Counted from the first letter of the stretch, positions 49,341 through 61,434 are shown. The stretch: DNA of 64,000 bases from Enterococcus ureilyticus (GCF_001730315.1 NZ_MIKC01000003.1:1-64000), one strand, 5' to 3'. Notes: generated by a model from the sequence alone, not told the origin. Translations and numbers: made by a program.

Positions 49341-49396
49341 TGTAAAAAAAATAGTGAATAGAAGTGTTTTTTTGACAAATAGCTTAAGCATGAAGG

Positions 49397-49443
49397 CTTT
49401 TCAAGTGGAGAGATTTTACTCTTTAAATTTGAAAAGTTTTTTT
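49397..49443 (+). terminator. Terminator after the 20-codon ORF
   Basis: CTTTTCAA (49397-49404) pairs with TTGAAAAG (49429-49436) around a loop with further pairing, followed by TTTTTTTATTTT. Confidence 0.75.
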
Positions 49444-49499
49444 ATTTTATCTAAAAAATAGGATGTAGTTTTTCTCACTGTATAGTTTCACTCACTTTC

Positions 49500-49597
49500 A
49501 AAATTTGTAAAAAGAACAGCTTCTGTAAATTGTACAAATTTTGCTCTCACAAGTGCAATAGTGCTATGATATGTTGTTTTTTGTAATCGATTACAAA
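49500..49597 (+). promoter_or_regulatory. Promoter, operator and cre site of the beta-glucoside operon
   Basis: CAAAATTTGTA (49500-49510) and TACAAATTTTG (49534-49544) form a perfect 11-bp inverted repeat, a possible RpiR operator. A promoter has -35 TTGCTC (49542-49547) and -10 TATGAT (49565-49570), 17 bases apart. TGTAATCGATTACA (49582-49595) is a perfect palindrome matching the CcpA consensus TGNAANCGNTNNCA, placed to block elongation or initiation. Confidence 0.75.
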
Positions 49598-49618
49598 GGA
49601 TGGTTAAAGGAGAAGGAA

Positions 49619-52382
<2,764 letters not shown>

Positions 52383-52435
52383 ACAGGCCGTGATGACCCA
52401 CGAAAAGCTACGTCATTTATAGTAAACAATCATCA

Positions 52436-53236
52436 TTATGAATAAAGGTGGTAGTAACGAGAATAAAGAATATCAATCAATAATTGGGCTTGATAAGGAG
52501 CAGCCTTTTTAATAGAGCTTTGTCCCAAATAAAGGACTTCATCAAAAATATTTGCGATTCTCATCTGAATATTCTGTGTGATGAGGACTGTGTAATTGTC
52601 CTTTGAAGATAAGTCAAATAAAAGATCGCTGAATTTTAAAAAGTAATTACCATCCGTAGAAAGAATAATCACTAAACTATTTTTGGTGATCTGTTGGAAG
52701 GCTTTTCGTTGATTCATCCGCCCGTTAAAGTATGTAACGTATTTTCCGCATGAAAATAATTGATATTGAAATTGTTCTAATAATAAGCCGGAACTGTGCG
52801 TACCAAAAAAATAAACATCTTCAGTATTATGGATTCGCCGACATAAGGCATCGATCTGCGTTAAATCAAGATTTTCTTCTAATGATAAAAAAGAATGAGC
52901 TATTTTTTGGATATAATGACTAAGCGAACGCTCACTATCGGCTTCACCAATCGTCAACTCAAAATTATTTTTATTGATAAATTTTGCCGTGTCCGATTGA
53001 TACTCGATAAATGCTTGTTTCATATCAGAAAATTTTGAGTACCCTATTTTTTTCGAAAATCTGCTGATGCTAGCAGTTGAGGTAAAACACTCATCTGCTA
53101 AAGACTCAATGGTAATATCAGGTGCATCATGGCCAACTTTTTTGAGTAATACGCGAGCAATAGTCGTATTTATATTTCCTTCAGTTGTGGAAATAACGAG
53201 ATCCTGAAGTTTCCCCACAATACTTGTTTTTTCCAT
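52436..53236 (-). CDS. RpiR-family regulator of the beta-glucoside operon
   Basis: A 266-residue regulator. The N-terminal HTH_6 domain has ITIESLADECFTSTASISRF and SKFSDMKQAFIEYQSD; the SIS domain has VYFFGTHSSGLLLEQFQ and LVIILSTDGNYFLKFSDLLF. GGGAGGAG precedes the ATG. It lies convergent to the GH1 gene and probably senses a phosphorylated glucoside or glucose-6-phosphate. Unlike the two structural genes it is intact. Confidence 0.85.
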   Translation of the reverse strand: MEKTSIVGKLQDLVISTTEGNINTTIARVLLKKVGHDAPDITIESLADECFTSTASISRFSKKIGYSKFSDMKQAFIEYQSDTAKFINKNNFELTIGEADSERSLSHYIQKIAHSFLSLEENLDLTQIDALCRRIHNTEDVYFFGTHSSGLLLEQFQYQLFSCGKYVTYFNGRMNQRKAFQQITKNSLVIILSTDGNYFLKFSDLLFDLSSKDNYTVLITQNIQMRIANIFDEVLYLGQSSIKKAAPYQAQLLIDILYSRYYHLYS

Positions 53237-53386
53237 GGACTCCTCCCGAATAACTATGATTATGTAAAGTATAACAGAAAAATGAAGGAGGTTGGGACAA
53301 ACATCCTTTCATACAATATTCTTGTTATGTGTCAGATATCTTATGTTATAATTTAACTAGTTAGACAACAAAAAGGAGGAGATCCA

Positions 53387-54127
53387 GTGGCAAAAAAATT
53401 TACAACTCCATATGAAGTAGCTTATTATGATGGCGATATTACAAGAAAAATGACGATTCCGTCAATGTTGGCTGTTGTGATCAAAACTTCCGAAGAGCAA
53501 AGCGATGCCTTAGATCGAGGGGCAGATTTTGTCGCTTCGTTTGGTCTCGGCTGGGTCATTACCAATTATGAGATTCACATCACACGCCTACCTATAGTTG
53601 GTGAAAAGCTTGCGATTACGACTCAAGCGATCGCTTATAATAAGTATTTCTGTTATCGAAACTTTTGGATTCATGACGAGCTAGGAAACGAATGCGTCTT
53701 GATCAAGTCGACGTTTGTCTTGATGGATAAAGAAAATCGCAAAATGAGCAGTGTGCTACCCGAAATCATAGAACCGTACGAAAGTGAAAAAATCAAGAAA
53801 ATTTATCGCGGCGAAAAAATCGAAAAAGTTGAAAACGGTGAGTTTTTACCTTATCGTGTCCGTTATTTTGATATTGATGGCAACCAACACGTAAACAATG
53901 CCATTTATTTTAATTGGTTACTAGATGTTTTAGGCTACGATTTTTTAAGTTCACATGAACCAACATTTATCAATGTAAAATTTGATAAGGAAGTGGAATA
54001 CGGTCAAGTAGTAGAAAGCCACTATGAAATGTTGGATACTGAAAACGGTAAAGCAACCCGACACGAAATTAAAATCGCTGGTCAAACCTATTGTGAAGCG
54101 AATATGAACTGGAAAAAAAGTCAATAA
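53387..54127 (+). CDS. Acyl-ACP thioesterase
   Basis: A 246-residue FatA/FatB-type thioesterase with two hot-dog domains, releasing fatty acids from acyl carrier protein. The N-terminal domain holds TTPYEVAYYDGDITRKMTIP; the C-terminal one RVRYFDIDGNQHVNNAIYFN, with the catalytic Asn/His. GTG 53387 has AAGGAGGAG upstream and TATAAT at 53347-53352 could be its -10 box. A single-gene transcript. In lactic acid bacteria this enzyme may adjust membrane fatty acids or lipoate supply. Confidence 0.88.
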   Translation: MAKKFTTPYEVAYYDGDITRKMTIPSMLAVVIKTSEEQSDALDRGADFVASFGLGWVITNYEIHITRLPIVGEKLAITTQAIAYNKYFCYRNFWIHDELGNECVLIKSTFVLMDKENRKMSSVLPEIIEPYESEKIKKIYRGEKIEKVENGEFLPYRVRYFDIDGNQHVNNAIYFNWLLDVLGYDFLSSHEPTFINVKFDKEVEYGQVVESHYEMLDTENGKATRHEIKIAGQTYCEANMNWKKSQ

Positions 54128-54151
54128 ACGATGGGGTTAAATTATTTTTTT

Positions 54152-54190
54152 GACTAAGACAACTTTTTGTTTTGTCTTAGTCTTTTTTGG
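54152..54190 (+). terminator. Terminator of the thioesterase gene
   Basis: GACTAAGACAA pairs with TTGTCTTAGTC around a T-rich loop, followed by TTTTTT. Confidence 0.85.
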
Positions 54191-54273
54191 TATAGAATAA
54201 AAGCATAGCATGACTGTTTTAACTATATGTACATAATATTGCTTTAATAGGAAGAGAAAGGACGAAAGAGATT

Positions 54274-55107
54274 ATGATTCGTTTAGGGTTAACTTCTTTT
54301 AATGAACATGATAAGCTAACTGGGAAAAAACGTTCTACATTATATGAATATGCAGGATATTTACCCTTAGTTGAGATGGATACTGCTTATTATGGAATCC
54401 CAAAACAAGATTCTGTTAGAGAATGGACAAAATCAGTTCCTAATAATTTTCGTTTTGTCATGAAAGTATATAGTGGTATCAGCTGTCAAGGCGAGTGGCA
54501 GCAGTATTACCAAAGTGAAGAAGAGATGGTTGAGGCCTTTTTGACAAGTATGGCGCCTATGTACGAAAGTGGCAAACTGTATGCGTTTTTGATTCAATTT
54601 TCTGCAACATTCAGTTGTACAAAAGAGAATGTCCAATATTTGGAAAAGATTCGTCACTGGTTTGCAGGATTTCCAGTTGCTATAGAATTACGGAATGGTT
54701 CGTGGTATTCCGCTAAATATATCAAACAAACCCTATCATTTATGAAAAAGAATGATTTTTCACTAGTAGTTGTAGATGAACCGCAAATTCCAACTAATCC
54801 GGTCCCATTTTTTCCTTATGCGACAAATGATCAATTTGTATTGTTTCGTTTTCACGGGCGCAATGCAGCTGGTTGGATGGCAAATGATAAAGATTGGCGC
54901 AAAAAACGGACACTCTATCGCTATAACGCAGAAGAAATTGCAGAGTTGAGTGAAGCCGTCGGAAAAATAGCTCGGGAAACCAAAGAAGTCGGGGTGATCT
55001 TCAACAATAATTCTGGTGGAGATGCAGCAGGGAATCTATTAGAAATGAAAGCAGCTCTAGGCCTAGAATACGAGCAGTTAAATCCTAAACAAATGGGCTT
55101 GTTTTAA
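54274..55107 (+). CDS. DUF72-family protein
   Basis: A 277-residue TIM-barrel-like DUF72 (YecE/YunF) protein. It opens MIRLGLTSFNEHDKLTGKKR, has EMDTAYYGIPKQDSVREWT, FRFVMKVYSGISCQGEW, PVAIELRNGSWY and the late VIFNNNSGGDAAGNLLEMK. The fold resembles sugar-phosphate isomerases and endonuclease IV, but no reaction is established for the family. The HAD phosphatase gene follows in the same direction after 36 bases. Confidence 0.85.
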   Translation: MIRLGLTSFNEHDKLTGKKRSTLYEYAGYLPLVEMDTAYYGIPKQDSVREWTKSVPNNFRFVMKVYSGISCQGEWQQYYQSEEEMVEAFLTSMAPMYESGKLYAFLIQFSATFSCTKENVQYLEKIRHWFAGFPVAIELRNGSWYSAKYIKQTLSFMKKNDFSLVVVDEPQIPTNPVPFFPYATNDQFVLFRFHGRNAAGWMANDKDWRKKRTLYRYNAEEIAELSEAVGKIARETKEVGVIFNNNSGGDAAGNLLEMKAALGLEYEQLNPKQMGLF

Positions 55108-55143
55108 TCATAAAAAAGTTGCATAGAGAAAGGGATACCAAGC

Positions 55144-55980
55144 ATGATAAAAGCGATATTTTTTGACATCGATGGCACACTAGTAAATGACCACGGCAAA
55201 GCATTGGAATCAACAAAAAAAGGAATTGCTCTGGCACAAGAAAAAGGAATTCTCTGTGGTGTTGCAACTGGACGTGGCCCCGTACAATTGAGCCAGCAAA
55301 TCGATGCGTTGAACTTTGATTTTTTTGTGACTTACAATGGTCAATTAGTTTATACGCAAGAAGAAACCATTCACGCAGCACATTTTTCAGATGAAACGCT
55401 TAATAGAATCATCTCTTTTTCTGACCGTTATCATCGGCAAATCATGTTTGGTTCAAGACGAAGTTTAGATGGGAGCTCATTGATGCGTTTTGGTCAAAAT
55501 AAATGGGCAAAAAGAATTGTACGATATTTACCAAAATACTTTCCCACCACGCTTGTAAAAAATCTGATCAGTCGTTTTTCAATTCACAGGAAAGAACAAC
55601 GTTACCGTGAATTAGAAATAGTAAAAGAACCCATTTATCAGTGCGTTTTATTAAGTCCAACATCAGAGACGCAGACGTTAAAAGAGCAATTGCCAGATTG
55701 TCATATCACACGCTCTAATCCTTATACCGTAGATATTATTCCACAGTCAGGTTCTAAACTGATTGGAATTCAAAAATGTGTGGAATATTTTGGTTTCACA
55801 TTAGATGAAGTCCTAGCATTTGGTGATAGTTGGAATGATCTAGAGATGTTGAGTGGTGTAGGCTTTGGGGTTGCAATGGGAAACGCAGAAAGTGAAGTTA
55901 AGGCAATTGCAAAATATGTGACGCAAACAAATGCAAAAGATGGCATTTACCAGGCGATGAAGTATTATAAAATTATCTAG
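55144..55980 (+). CDS. Cof-type HAD-superfamily phosphatase
   Basis: A 278-residue HAD phosphatase with a type-IIB cap. Motif I is AIFFDIDGTLVND with both aspartates, motif II VATGRGPVQ, and motif III/IV SKLIGIQKCVEYFG with AFGDSWNDLEMLSGV. Substrates of this family are usually sugar phosphates or flavin mononucleotide. It is co-directional with DUF72. A piece of the dispersed repeat lies across its stop codon. Confidence 0.88.
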   Translation: MIKAIFFDIDGTLVNDHGKALESTKKGIALAQEKGILCGVATGRGPVQLSQQIDALNFDFFVTYNGQLVYTQEETIHAAHFSDETLNRIISFSDRYHRQIMFGSRRSLDGSSLMRFGQNKWAKRIVRYLPKYFPTTLVKNLISRFSIHRKEQRYRELEIVKEPIYQCVLLSPTSETQTLKEQLPDCHITRSNPYTVDIIPQSGSKLIGIQKCVEYFGFTLDEVLAFGDSWNDLEMLSGVGFGVAMGNAESEVKAIAKYVTQTNAKDGIYQAMKYYKII

Positions 55981-55998
55981 CTCCATGGGCTAGGCTTT
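55975..55998 (+). repeat. Fragment of the structured repeat
   Basis: ATCTAGCTCCATGGGCTAGG matches the unit boundary of the triple repeat at 23281-23496 (ATCTAGCTGCATGGGCTAGC) with two differences. It overlaps the last codon of the HAD gene and stops before the hairpin. Confidence 0.6.
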
Positions 55999-56017
55999 TA
56001 TGATTAGGAGGAACCCC

Positions 56018-56539
56018 ATGAAAATCGAGAATCCATTTGAAAAAACAGAAGTCTTTCATCAGAAATTTGATAATAGAAAACCTAGAATCCCAACAGCATT
56101 TTCTGCTAAACAAGCTTCAGATAGAGCTGGTTTTAAAGCAGAAGAATTAGTAGAATTTTTATTTGGGGCAGCCAATAATGATCCAGTAGTGTTTAAAGAG
56201 TTAGTCAATCAACTGAAAGAGTCTGTGGATCAAGCAGAAGAAAAAGTTCTAAGTAAACAAAAAGAGGTAACGGATCCTTTAGTAGAACAGGTTGATGCGC
56301 TGATTGATTTGTTATATTTTACGTATGGCTCTTTTTCTTTGTTAGGTGTCGATCCAACAGAGATTTTCTCAATTGTTCATGAGGCGAATATGGGGAAAAT
56401 TTTTCCAGATGGAAAACCGCATTATCATCCCGTTACACATAAAGTGTTAAAACCTGACAACTGGGAGGCAGACTTTGCTCCAGAGCCAAAAATCAAAGCA
56501 GAGTTAGAGCGACAAAAAAGAGCTGCTGAGATTGAGTAA
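56018..56539 (+). CDS. MazG/phosphoribosyl-ATP pyrophosphohydrolase-like protein
   Basis: A 173-residue all-alpha NTP-pyrophosphohydrolase-like protein. AGFKAEELVEFLFGAAN and VDALIDLLYFTYGSFSLLGV carry the acidic helix motifs (EELVE, DALIDLLY) of the MazG/PRA-PH fold, and the tail ANMGKIFPDGKPHYHPVTHK is common in Firmicute members. ATG 56018 has TAGGAGGAA upstream. It may remove non-canonical nucleotides. It is transcribed with or after the HAD gene. Confidence 0.75.
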   Translation: MKIENPFEKTEVFHQKFDNRKPRIPTAFSAKQASDRAGFKAEELVEFLFGAANNDPVVFKELVNQLKESVDQAEEKVLSKQKEVTDPLVEQVDALIDLLYFTYGSFSLLGVDPTEIFSIVHEANMGKIFPDGKPHYHPVTHKVLKPDNWEADFAPEPKIKAELERQKRAAEIE

Positions 56540-56542
56540 ATG

Positions 56543-56587
56543 AAAAAACGGATTAGAAAAGAAATTCCTTTTCTAATCCGTTTTTTT
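56543..56587. terminator. Bidirectional terminator
   Basis: AAAAAACGGATTAGAAAAG pairs with CTTTTCTAATCCGTTTTTT around AAATTC. It lies between convergent genes and overlaps the last codon of the minus-strand permease. Confidence 0.88.
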
Positions 56588-58169
56588 AAGAGAAGAGAGC
56601 CCAAAAATGAGTTCGGTAATAACGAATCCACAGAATAGATACCAGACTAAGAAGAGCTAAAACACATAAATTAAGTGGCCAAAACGGTAAATACATCGCA
56701 GCAACACCATAAAGTACAAGAACAATCAAACTAACAAAAATCGATCCCAGCATCGTTAAGACTAACCCCACGTTGCCCCCACCACGGTTGAATAGTTGGC
56801 TAATACTAGTCCACTCTAATAAAATAAACCGATAATCCCTTGCAAAAAAACGAAGGCAGAGAAGGTAACTTCCCAAAAGCGAGCCTAGCAGCAAACTGAT
56901 GATAAATAAAAATGGCAGTTTAAAAAGAATCCCACCGATCAAAGCAACGCCACTCGTCAATAGACATTGAACGATAAGCCCAACAAAGAACTTTTGCTTC
57001 ATATATCCATGCATTGAAAGAGGCAATGACTGGATAAAGTTGAAATTTTCCTGATCAAGAGAAATTAAATTACTAATAAAAGAAGTTTGGTTAATGGTCA
57101 TCCAAGCTAAAGCAATCCCTGTTAAAAAAACGACTCCAATAAATCGAAATTCTAAAGTATTTAAATTCAGCGAGCCGCCAAGTGCAAATGTAACGATAAA
57201 AATCAACGGCATCAATAAAGAATTAGACAAAACTTGCATAATTAAGTTGGGTTCTTTTATTAATTGCGTATTATAATTTATAAGCAATTGTTTCAAATTT
57301 TGATTTTCTTTACGTTTTCGGCGACTGCTTACTTTAGCGGTAGAAGCATCAGTCAATTGTTCATAAAGTTTAGGCAAGATAAAGAGCTTGATCGCTAGTA
57401 ATAATAGTAGCAATAAACCTAACAGAGCAATGAAACTGAGCAGACCCGTTGGTGAAAACGGCTCAGAGATGATTTGGAAAAGCGGAATGAATAGATAAAT
57501 AGGCACACGATCCATTTGAGTCGTCTCTGAATAAGAGGTTTGGCCGTTCATCATAATAATCCCGATAATCGCAATAGCCATTGAAATGCCCAATAATAAA
57601 CTAGTTACGACTTTTTTATGTTTTTTGAAGAAAGTCGTTCTTGTCAAACCAAAAACGATTAGACAACAAAAAGCAAAGATCACAGCTAGAACTAACAAGA
57701 AAAGTAAAATTGCTAAAATAATCGTAATTGGTAACAAAACCCCAGACCGCCACCCAGTCAGTAGAAACACAACCAGCATCGGAAAGACAAAGGGCACTAC
57801 AGTCAACGCCACGACCAAGATTTTAGCTGTAAAAATCATACTTTGTCGAAAGGGTAAAGGAAGGTAAGCAGGTAAGTCCTGACTTTCAAAAAAAACATTA
57901 TAAATAACCGTTATTCCTTGTGAAAAAGCTAAAATAGCAAATAAAGCGACATAATAGGTAAAAAAACCAGGCATCTGACTAAAATCTATCATGAACATCG
58001 TTACGCCATAAATCATCAAGAACAACACACCGGAGAGCAGATATTGATTGATCAAGGATCTGGTCAATGCTTTGCCGCTTTTCCCTTTTTTGCGAGCACG
58101 TTCAGTTACTTGAGGATTAGCATAACGCAAATTTACACGTGTCAGTTCAAGCAGCTGTTTTTTATTCAT
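56586..58169 (-). CDS. ABC exporter permease
   Basis: A 527-residue membrane protein with about 12 helices and a basic N-terminus (NPQVTERARKKGKSG). It belongs to the large ABC-2-like exporter permeases found in Firmicutes beside EcsA-like ATPases. ATG 58169 has AAGGTGA six bases upstream and overlaps the end of the ATPase gene, so the two are co-translated. The exported substrate is unknown. Confidence 0.8.
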   Translation of the reverse strand: MNKKQLLELTRVNLRYANPQVTERARKKGKSGKALTRSLINQYLLSGVLFLMIYGVTMFMIDFSQMPGFFTYYVALFAILAFSQGITVIYNVFFESQDLPAYLPLPFRQSMIFTAKILVVALTVVPFVFPMLVVFLLTGWRSGVLLPITIILAILLFLLVLAVIFAFCCLIVFGLTRTTFFKKHKKVVTSLLLGISMAIAIIGIIMMNGQTSYSETTQMDRVPIYLFIPLFQIISEPFSPTGLLSFIALLGLLLLLLLAIKLFILPKLYEQLTDASTAKVSSRRKRKENQNLKQLLINYNTQLIKEPNLIMQVLSNSLLMPLIFIVTFALGGSLNLNTLEFRFIGVVFLTGIALAWMTINQTSFISNLISLDQENFNFIQSLPLSMHGYMKQKFFVGLIVQCLLTSGVALIGGILFKLPFLFIISLLLGSLLGSYLLCLRFFARDYRFILLEWTSISQLFNRGGGNVGLVLTMLGSIFVSLIVLVLYGVAAMYLPFWPLNLCVLALLSLVSILWIRYYRTHFWALFS

Positions 58170-58929
58170 AGGAATCACCTTCAATAGTGTCTAAGCCTTG
58201 TGTGTCAGCTTGACGTCCAGCCATTTTCAAGTAAATCGTTTCTAACGATTCATTTGGCGATTGCGCTAACAATTCATCCACAGAACCATTATAGATGAGT
58301 TCTCCTTTTTTTAAGATTGCTAATTGATCGCACAATTGTTGGGCAGTGTCTAATGCATGTGTCGAGAAAATAACCGTTTTCCCTTTGGCTGCATGTCTTT
58401 TCATCATTTCTTTAAGATCAAATGCCGCTTGAGGGTCTAAGCCTTGTAAGGGTTCATCTAAAATCCAGATATCAGGATCAGGCAATAAAGCGCCGATGAT
58501 GATCGTTTTTTGCCGCATCCCATGAGAGAAACTCGCTAAGGTTTCCTCTTGATGGCTTTGCATGTCGAATAAAGAAACTAGCTCATTCAAACGAGTCTGA
58601 CTTCGGACAGAATCAAGATCATAAGCTGCCCCAATCAAATCCCAATATTCTCCAGCAGTCAGTTGTAAAAAAATATCAGGTGTATCAGGAACATAAGCAA
58701 TTTTTTTCTTGATTGCTTGCCGATTTTCTGATAAGTCTAAACCATCTACTGTGATAGTGCCGTTAGAAGGTTGAATAATACTAACTAAACTTTTAATCGT
58801 TGTTGATTTGCCAGCGCCATTATGACCAAGAAAGCCAAAGATTTCTCCTTGTCTAATTGTTAAACTCAACTCATTTAGTGCTTGTTTTGTTCCGTAACTT
58901 TTACTAACTCTTACTAATTCAATCATCAT
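58162..58929 (-). CDS. ABC transporter ATP-binding protein (EcsA-like)
   Basis: A 255-residue ATPase. Walker A is GHNGAGKST, the Q-loop region DTPDIFLQLTAGEYW, the signature SFSHGMRQK, Walker B PDIWILDEPLQGLDP, and the switch His in IFSTHALDTAQ. The start at 58929 has AAGGTGG upstream; the longer frame adds 29 residues without family similarity. It overlaps the permease gene by eight bases. An exporter affecting the cell envelope or protein secretion is likely. Confidence 0.9.
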   Translation of the reverse strand: MMIELVRVSKSYGTKQALNELSLTIRQGEIFGFLGHNGAGKSTTIKSLVSIIQPSNGTITVDGLDLSENRQAIKKKIAYVPDTPDIFLQLTAGEYWDLIGAAYDLDSVRSQTRLNELVSLFDMQSHQEETLASFSHGMRQKTIIIGALLPDPDIWILDEPLQGLDPQAAFDLKEMMKRHAAKGKTVIFSTHALDTAQQLCDQLAILKKGELIYNGSVDELLAQSPNESLETIYLKMAGRQADTQGLDTIEGDSYE

Positions 58930-59061
58930 CTTTCCCACCTTTTCTTTGTTATCATATATTCTTATTGTACTCCAGACTTTTAATGAAGGAAATGCTTTCT
59001 GTAAAAGGACAAGCACAGATAAACAGTATTTTGGGGTGAAATCATGTTAAGAGTATGTAAA

Positions 59062-59104
59062 AAGTCGAAAGAGCAAACCTAGATTAGGTGTGGTCTCTTT
59101 CGAC
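59062..59104 (-). terminator. Terminator of the aspartokinase gene
   Basis: GTCGAAAGAG and CTCTTTCGAC form a perfect 10-bp stem with an inner ACCTA/TAGGT pairing, followed on the minus strand by TTTTTAC. Confidence 0.8.
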
Positions 59105-59116
59105 GTTTCTCATTGA

Positions 59117-60469
59117 CTATTTTTCAAAGAATGTGCGGTATAACGCTTCGATTGCTTTTTTCTCCTGATCTTCCCGAATACCGAACATGATACTCACCTC
59201 AGAAGAACCTTGATTGATCATCTCCAAGTTGATCTTGTTGAAAGCTAAAGCAGCCGTACTATCTGCCATGACACCAATTCGTTGGCGCATGCCTTCACCT
59301 ACCACCATTAACATAGATAAGCCATGAGTGATTCGCAACTCATCAGGTTCAAGCTCGTTTTCCAAACGTTTCATCAATTCTTCTTCGATCTCAATAGTTA
59401 ATTGCCGTTCTCTCAAAATAATCGAAATATCATCGATTCCAGAAGGCATATGCTCATAACTAAGACCTAATTCTTCCAGTATCTGTAATAAACGACGACC
59501 GAAACCTAGTTCTCTATTCATTAAATACTTACTGATATAAATGCTGGCAAATCCTTGGTCACTGGCAATCCCGACCACAGGATCATGTTGTACAGTTCTT
59601 GATGTTGTGATCAAAGTACCAGGATGGTCCGGATTATTTGTGTTTTTGATGACAACAGGGATATTCGCACGATAAGCAGGCATCAATGCCTCATCATGAA
59701 GCACTGCAAAACCAGCATAAGCTAATTCACGCATTTCTCGATATGTTAATTCTTTGATTGTTTTCGGTTCATGAACAATCCCAGGATGAGCAACAAAAAT
59801 CCCATTGACATCTGTAAAGTTTTCATAAATATCGGCCTGCACACCAGCGGCAACGATCGAGCCAGTAATATCCGAACCACCTCTAGAAAATGTACAGATA
59901 TCGCCAGCTTCTGTAAAACCGAAAAAACCGGGGATTACTAAAATTTCTTCCGTTTCTTTAAATTGATTGATTTTACTTGAAGAAGACGGCAAAATCCGTG
60001 CATTGCCAGGCTCGTCTGATACAATGATTCCTAGGTCTAGAGGATTCTTATAACAGGCATTTAAGCCTCGTTGTTGGAAGAAAGAAGCAACAAGCTTAGC
60101 ATTGTTATCTTCACCACTAGCTAAAAAAGCATCAAAAAGATGAGGATTGTCTTCTTTAGATAACGTTGCTAAATGTTCGATTGCTTGTTGGATATCAGCT
60201 AGAACGGTTTTGTTAATGCCTAACGCATCTAAAATCCCTTCGTAGCGACCAACAATTTTACTAATGATTTCGGTGGTGTTCTCGTTATTTAAATAAGCAT
60301 TGTAATACGCAATAAGTAAATCAGTCACTTTGATATCATCCGAAGAACGTTTACCAGGAGCTGAAACGACGACAAACTTTCGTGAAACGTCTTCTTTTAC
60401 GATTTGTAAAACTTTTTCTAATTGCGTAGCAGATGCTAAAGAACTGCCTCCAAATTTTATGACTTTCAC
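59117..60469 (-). CDS. lysC: Aspartate kinase
   Basis: A 450-residue aspartokinase, first step of lysine, threonine and diaminopimelate synthesis. The kinase domain has VKVIKFGGSSLASATQ, FVVVSAPGKRSSDDIKVTDL, GEDNNAKLVASFF, and FSRGGSDITGSI; two C-terminal ACT domains begin at about 300 (FASIYISKYLMNRELG; MLMVVGEGMRQRIGV). The GTG at 60469 has AGGAG eight bases upstream. No lysine riboswitch or T-box was seen. It supplies diaminopimelate or lysine for the cell wall. Confidence 0.92.
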   Translation of the reverse strand: MKVIKFGGSSLASATQLEKVLQIVKEDVSRKFVVVSAPGKRSSDDIKVTDLLIAYYNAYLNNENTTEIISKIVGRYEGILDALGINKTVLADIQQAIEHLATLSKEDNPHLFDAFLASGEDNNAKLVASFFQQRGLNACYKNPLDLGIIVSDEPGNARILPSSSSKINQFKETEEILVIPGFFGFTEAGDICTFSRGGSDITGSIVAAGVQADIYENFTDVNGIFVAHPGIVHEPKTIKELTYREMRELAYAGFAVLHDEALMPAYRANIPVVIKNTNNPDHPGTLITTSRTVQHDPVVGIASDQGFASIYISKYLMNRELGFGRRLLQILEELGLSYEHMPSGIDDISIILRERQLTIEIEEELMKRLENELEPDELRITHGLSMLMVVGEGMRQRIGVMADSTAALAFNKINLEMINQGSSEVSIMFGIREDQEKKAIEALYRTFFEK

Positions 60470-60667
60470 TTTTTTCACTCCTAATTCTAATATATTTTTC
60501 ATTATAATAGTAAAAGAATACCGAAATATAGACGGAAAAGCAACCGTAAAAATGACAATTATTCGATCTTTTCAATTGTTTTTCAACAAATTTCTTCATT
60601 TTTTTTCAAACTTTTGTTAGACTAGTAGAGCTGAACAAGAATAGTCACACAAAGGAGCACCAAAATA

Positions 60668-61330
60668 ATGCAAGAATACAATGGCATAATTTTCGATATG
60701 GATGGCGTGTTGGTCGATAGTGAAGAGTTCTATTATCAACGTAGAAAAGCGTTTCTTAAAGAGTATGATCTATCGATTGAGCAAATTCCAATCCCTCTAT
60801 TTATCGGAGCAGATATGCGGAGTCTATGGGAGCTGATTCTGGCTGTTAATGATACAATCTATGATGAAGCTTTTTTAAGTGAGAAATATCAGGAATACAA
60901 AAGCCAGCGCCCGATTGATTATAGTAACTTGATCGATCCAGATGTAAAACGCGTTTTGCAGTTTCTTAAACGAAATGGTTATCGAATTGGTCTTGCATCT
61001 TCCTCAGCCATGGATGTGATACAAGAAGTCTTGAAGGTCGGTCAATTAACTAGCTATTTTGATGTGATCGTCAGCGGTACACAATTTAAACAAAGTAAAC
61101 CAGCACCAGAAATTTACGAATATACAGCGCAAGAGTTAGGCATTGAACCTCAGAATTGTGTAGCAATCGAAGATTCTGAAAAAGGGATTCGTTCAGCTCA
61201 TGATGCTGGTCTAGCAGTCTGGGCTTTGAAAGATACTCATTTTGGTATGAATCAACAATTGGCTGATTTAAAACTAGATACATTGAGCGATGTGTGCAAA
61301 AAGTTGCAAAAAGCAGAGCGAATCGGTTAA
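60668..61330 (+). CDS. HAD-IA family phosphatase / phosphoglucomutase-like
   Basis: A 220-residue HAD hydrolase with a helical cap. Motif I is IIFDMDGVLVDSEEFYYQRR, motif II LASSSAMDVIQEVL, motif III QSKPAPEIYEYT and motif IV CVAIEDSEKGIRSAHDAG. The pattern fits beta-phosphoglucomutase-like and sugar-phosphate phosphatases; substrate unknown. CAAAGGAGCA precedes the ATG. It stands alone between the aspartokinase gene (divergent) and ezrA. Confidence 0.88.
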   Translation: MQEYNGIIFDMDGVLVDSEEFYYQRRKAFLKEYDLSIEQIPIPLFIGADMRSLWELILAVNDTIYDEAFLSEKYQEYKSQRPIDYSNLIDPDVKRVLQFLKRNGYRIGLASSSAMDVIQEVLKVGQLTSYFDVIVSGTQFKQSKPAPEIYEYTAQELGIEPQNCVAIEDSEKGIRSAHDAGLAVWALKDTHFGMNQQLADLKLDTLSDVCKKLQKAERIG

Positions 61331-61428
61331 ACTGACTAATAGTCGGCACGGATTTGTTGCAATATTACAAAGTCAAAACATTTCTTAAAAAATTATAAAT
61401 TGTTAGTGCTTGATTGAGTGGTTTGTGC

Positions 61429-61434
61429 TATAAT
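61429..61434 (+). promoter_or_regulatory. Extended -10 box upstream of ezrA
   Basis: TGCTATAAT is an extended -10 element about 125 bases before the ezrA start codon. No consensus -35 lies at the right distance, which is acceptable for an extended -10 promoter. Confidence 0.5.

Noticed and set aside
57094..57867. Plus-strand ORFs inside the ABC permease gene
   Set aside because: Antisense shadows of a gene with clear membrane-protein coding features and no ribosome sites of their own.
60470..60667. Lysine riboswitch or T-box ahead of the aspartokinase gene
   Set aside because: The leader is short and has no T-box motif, L-box core or terminator/antiterminator pair.
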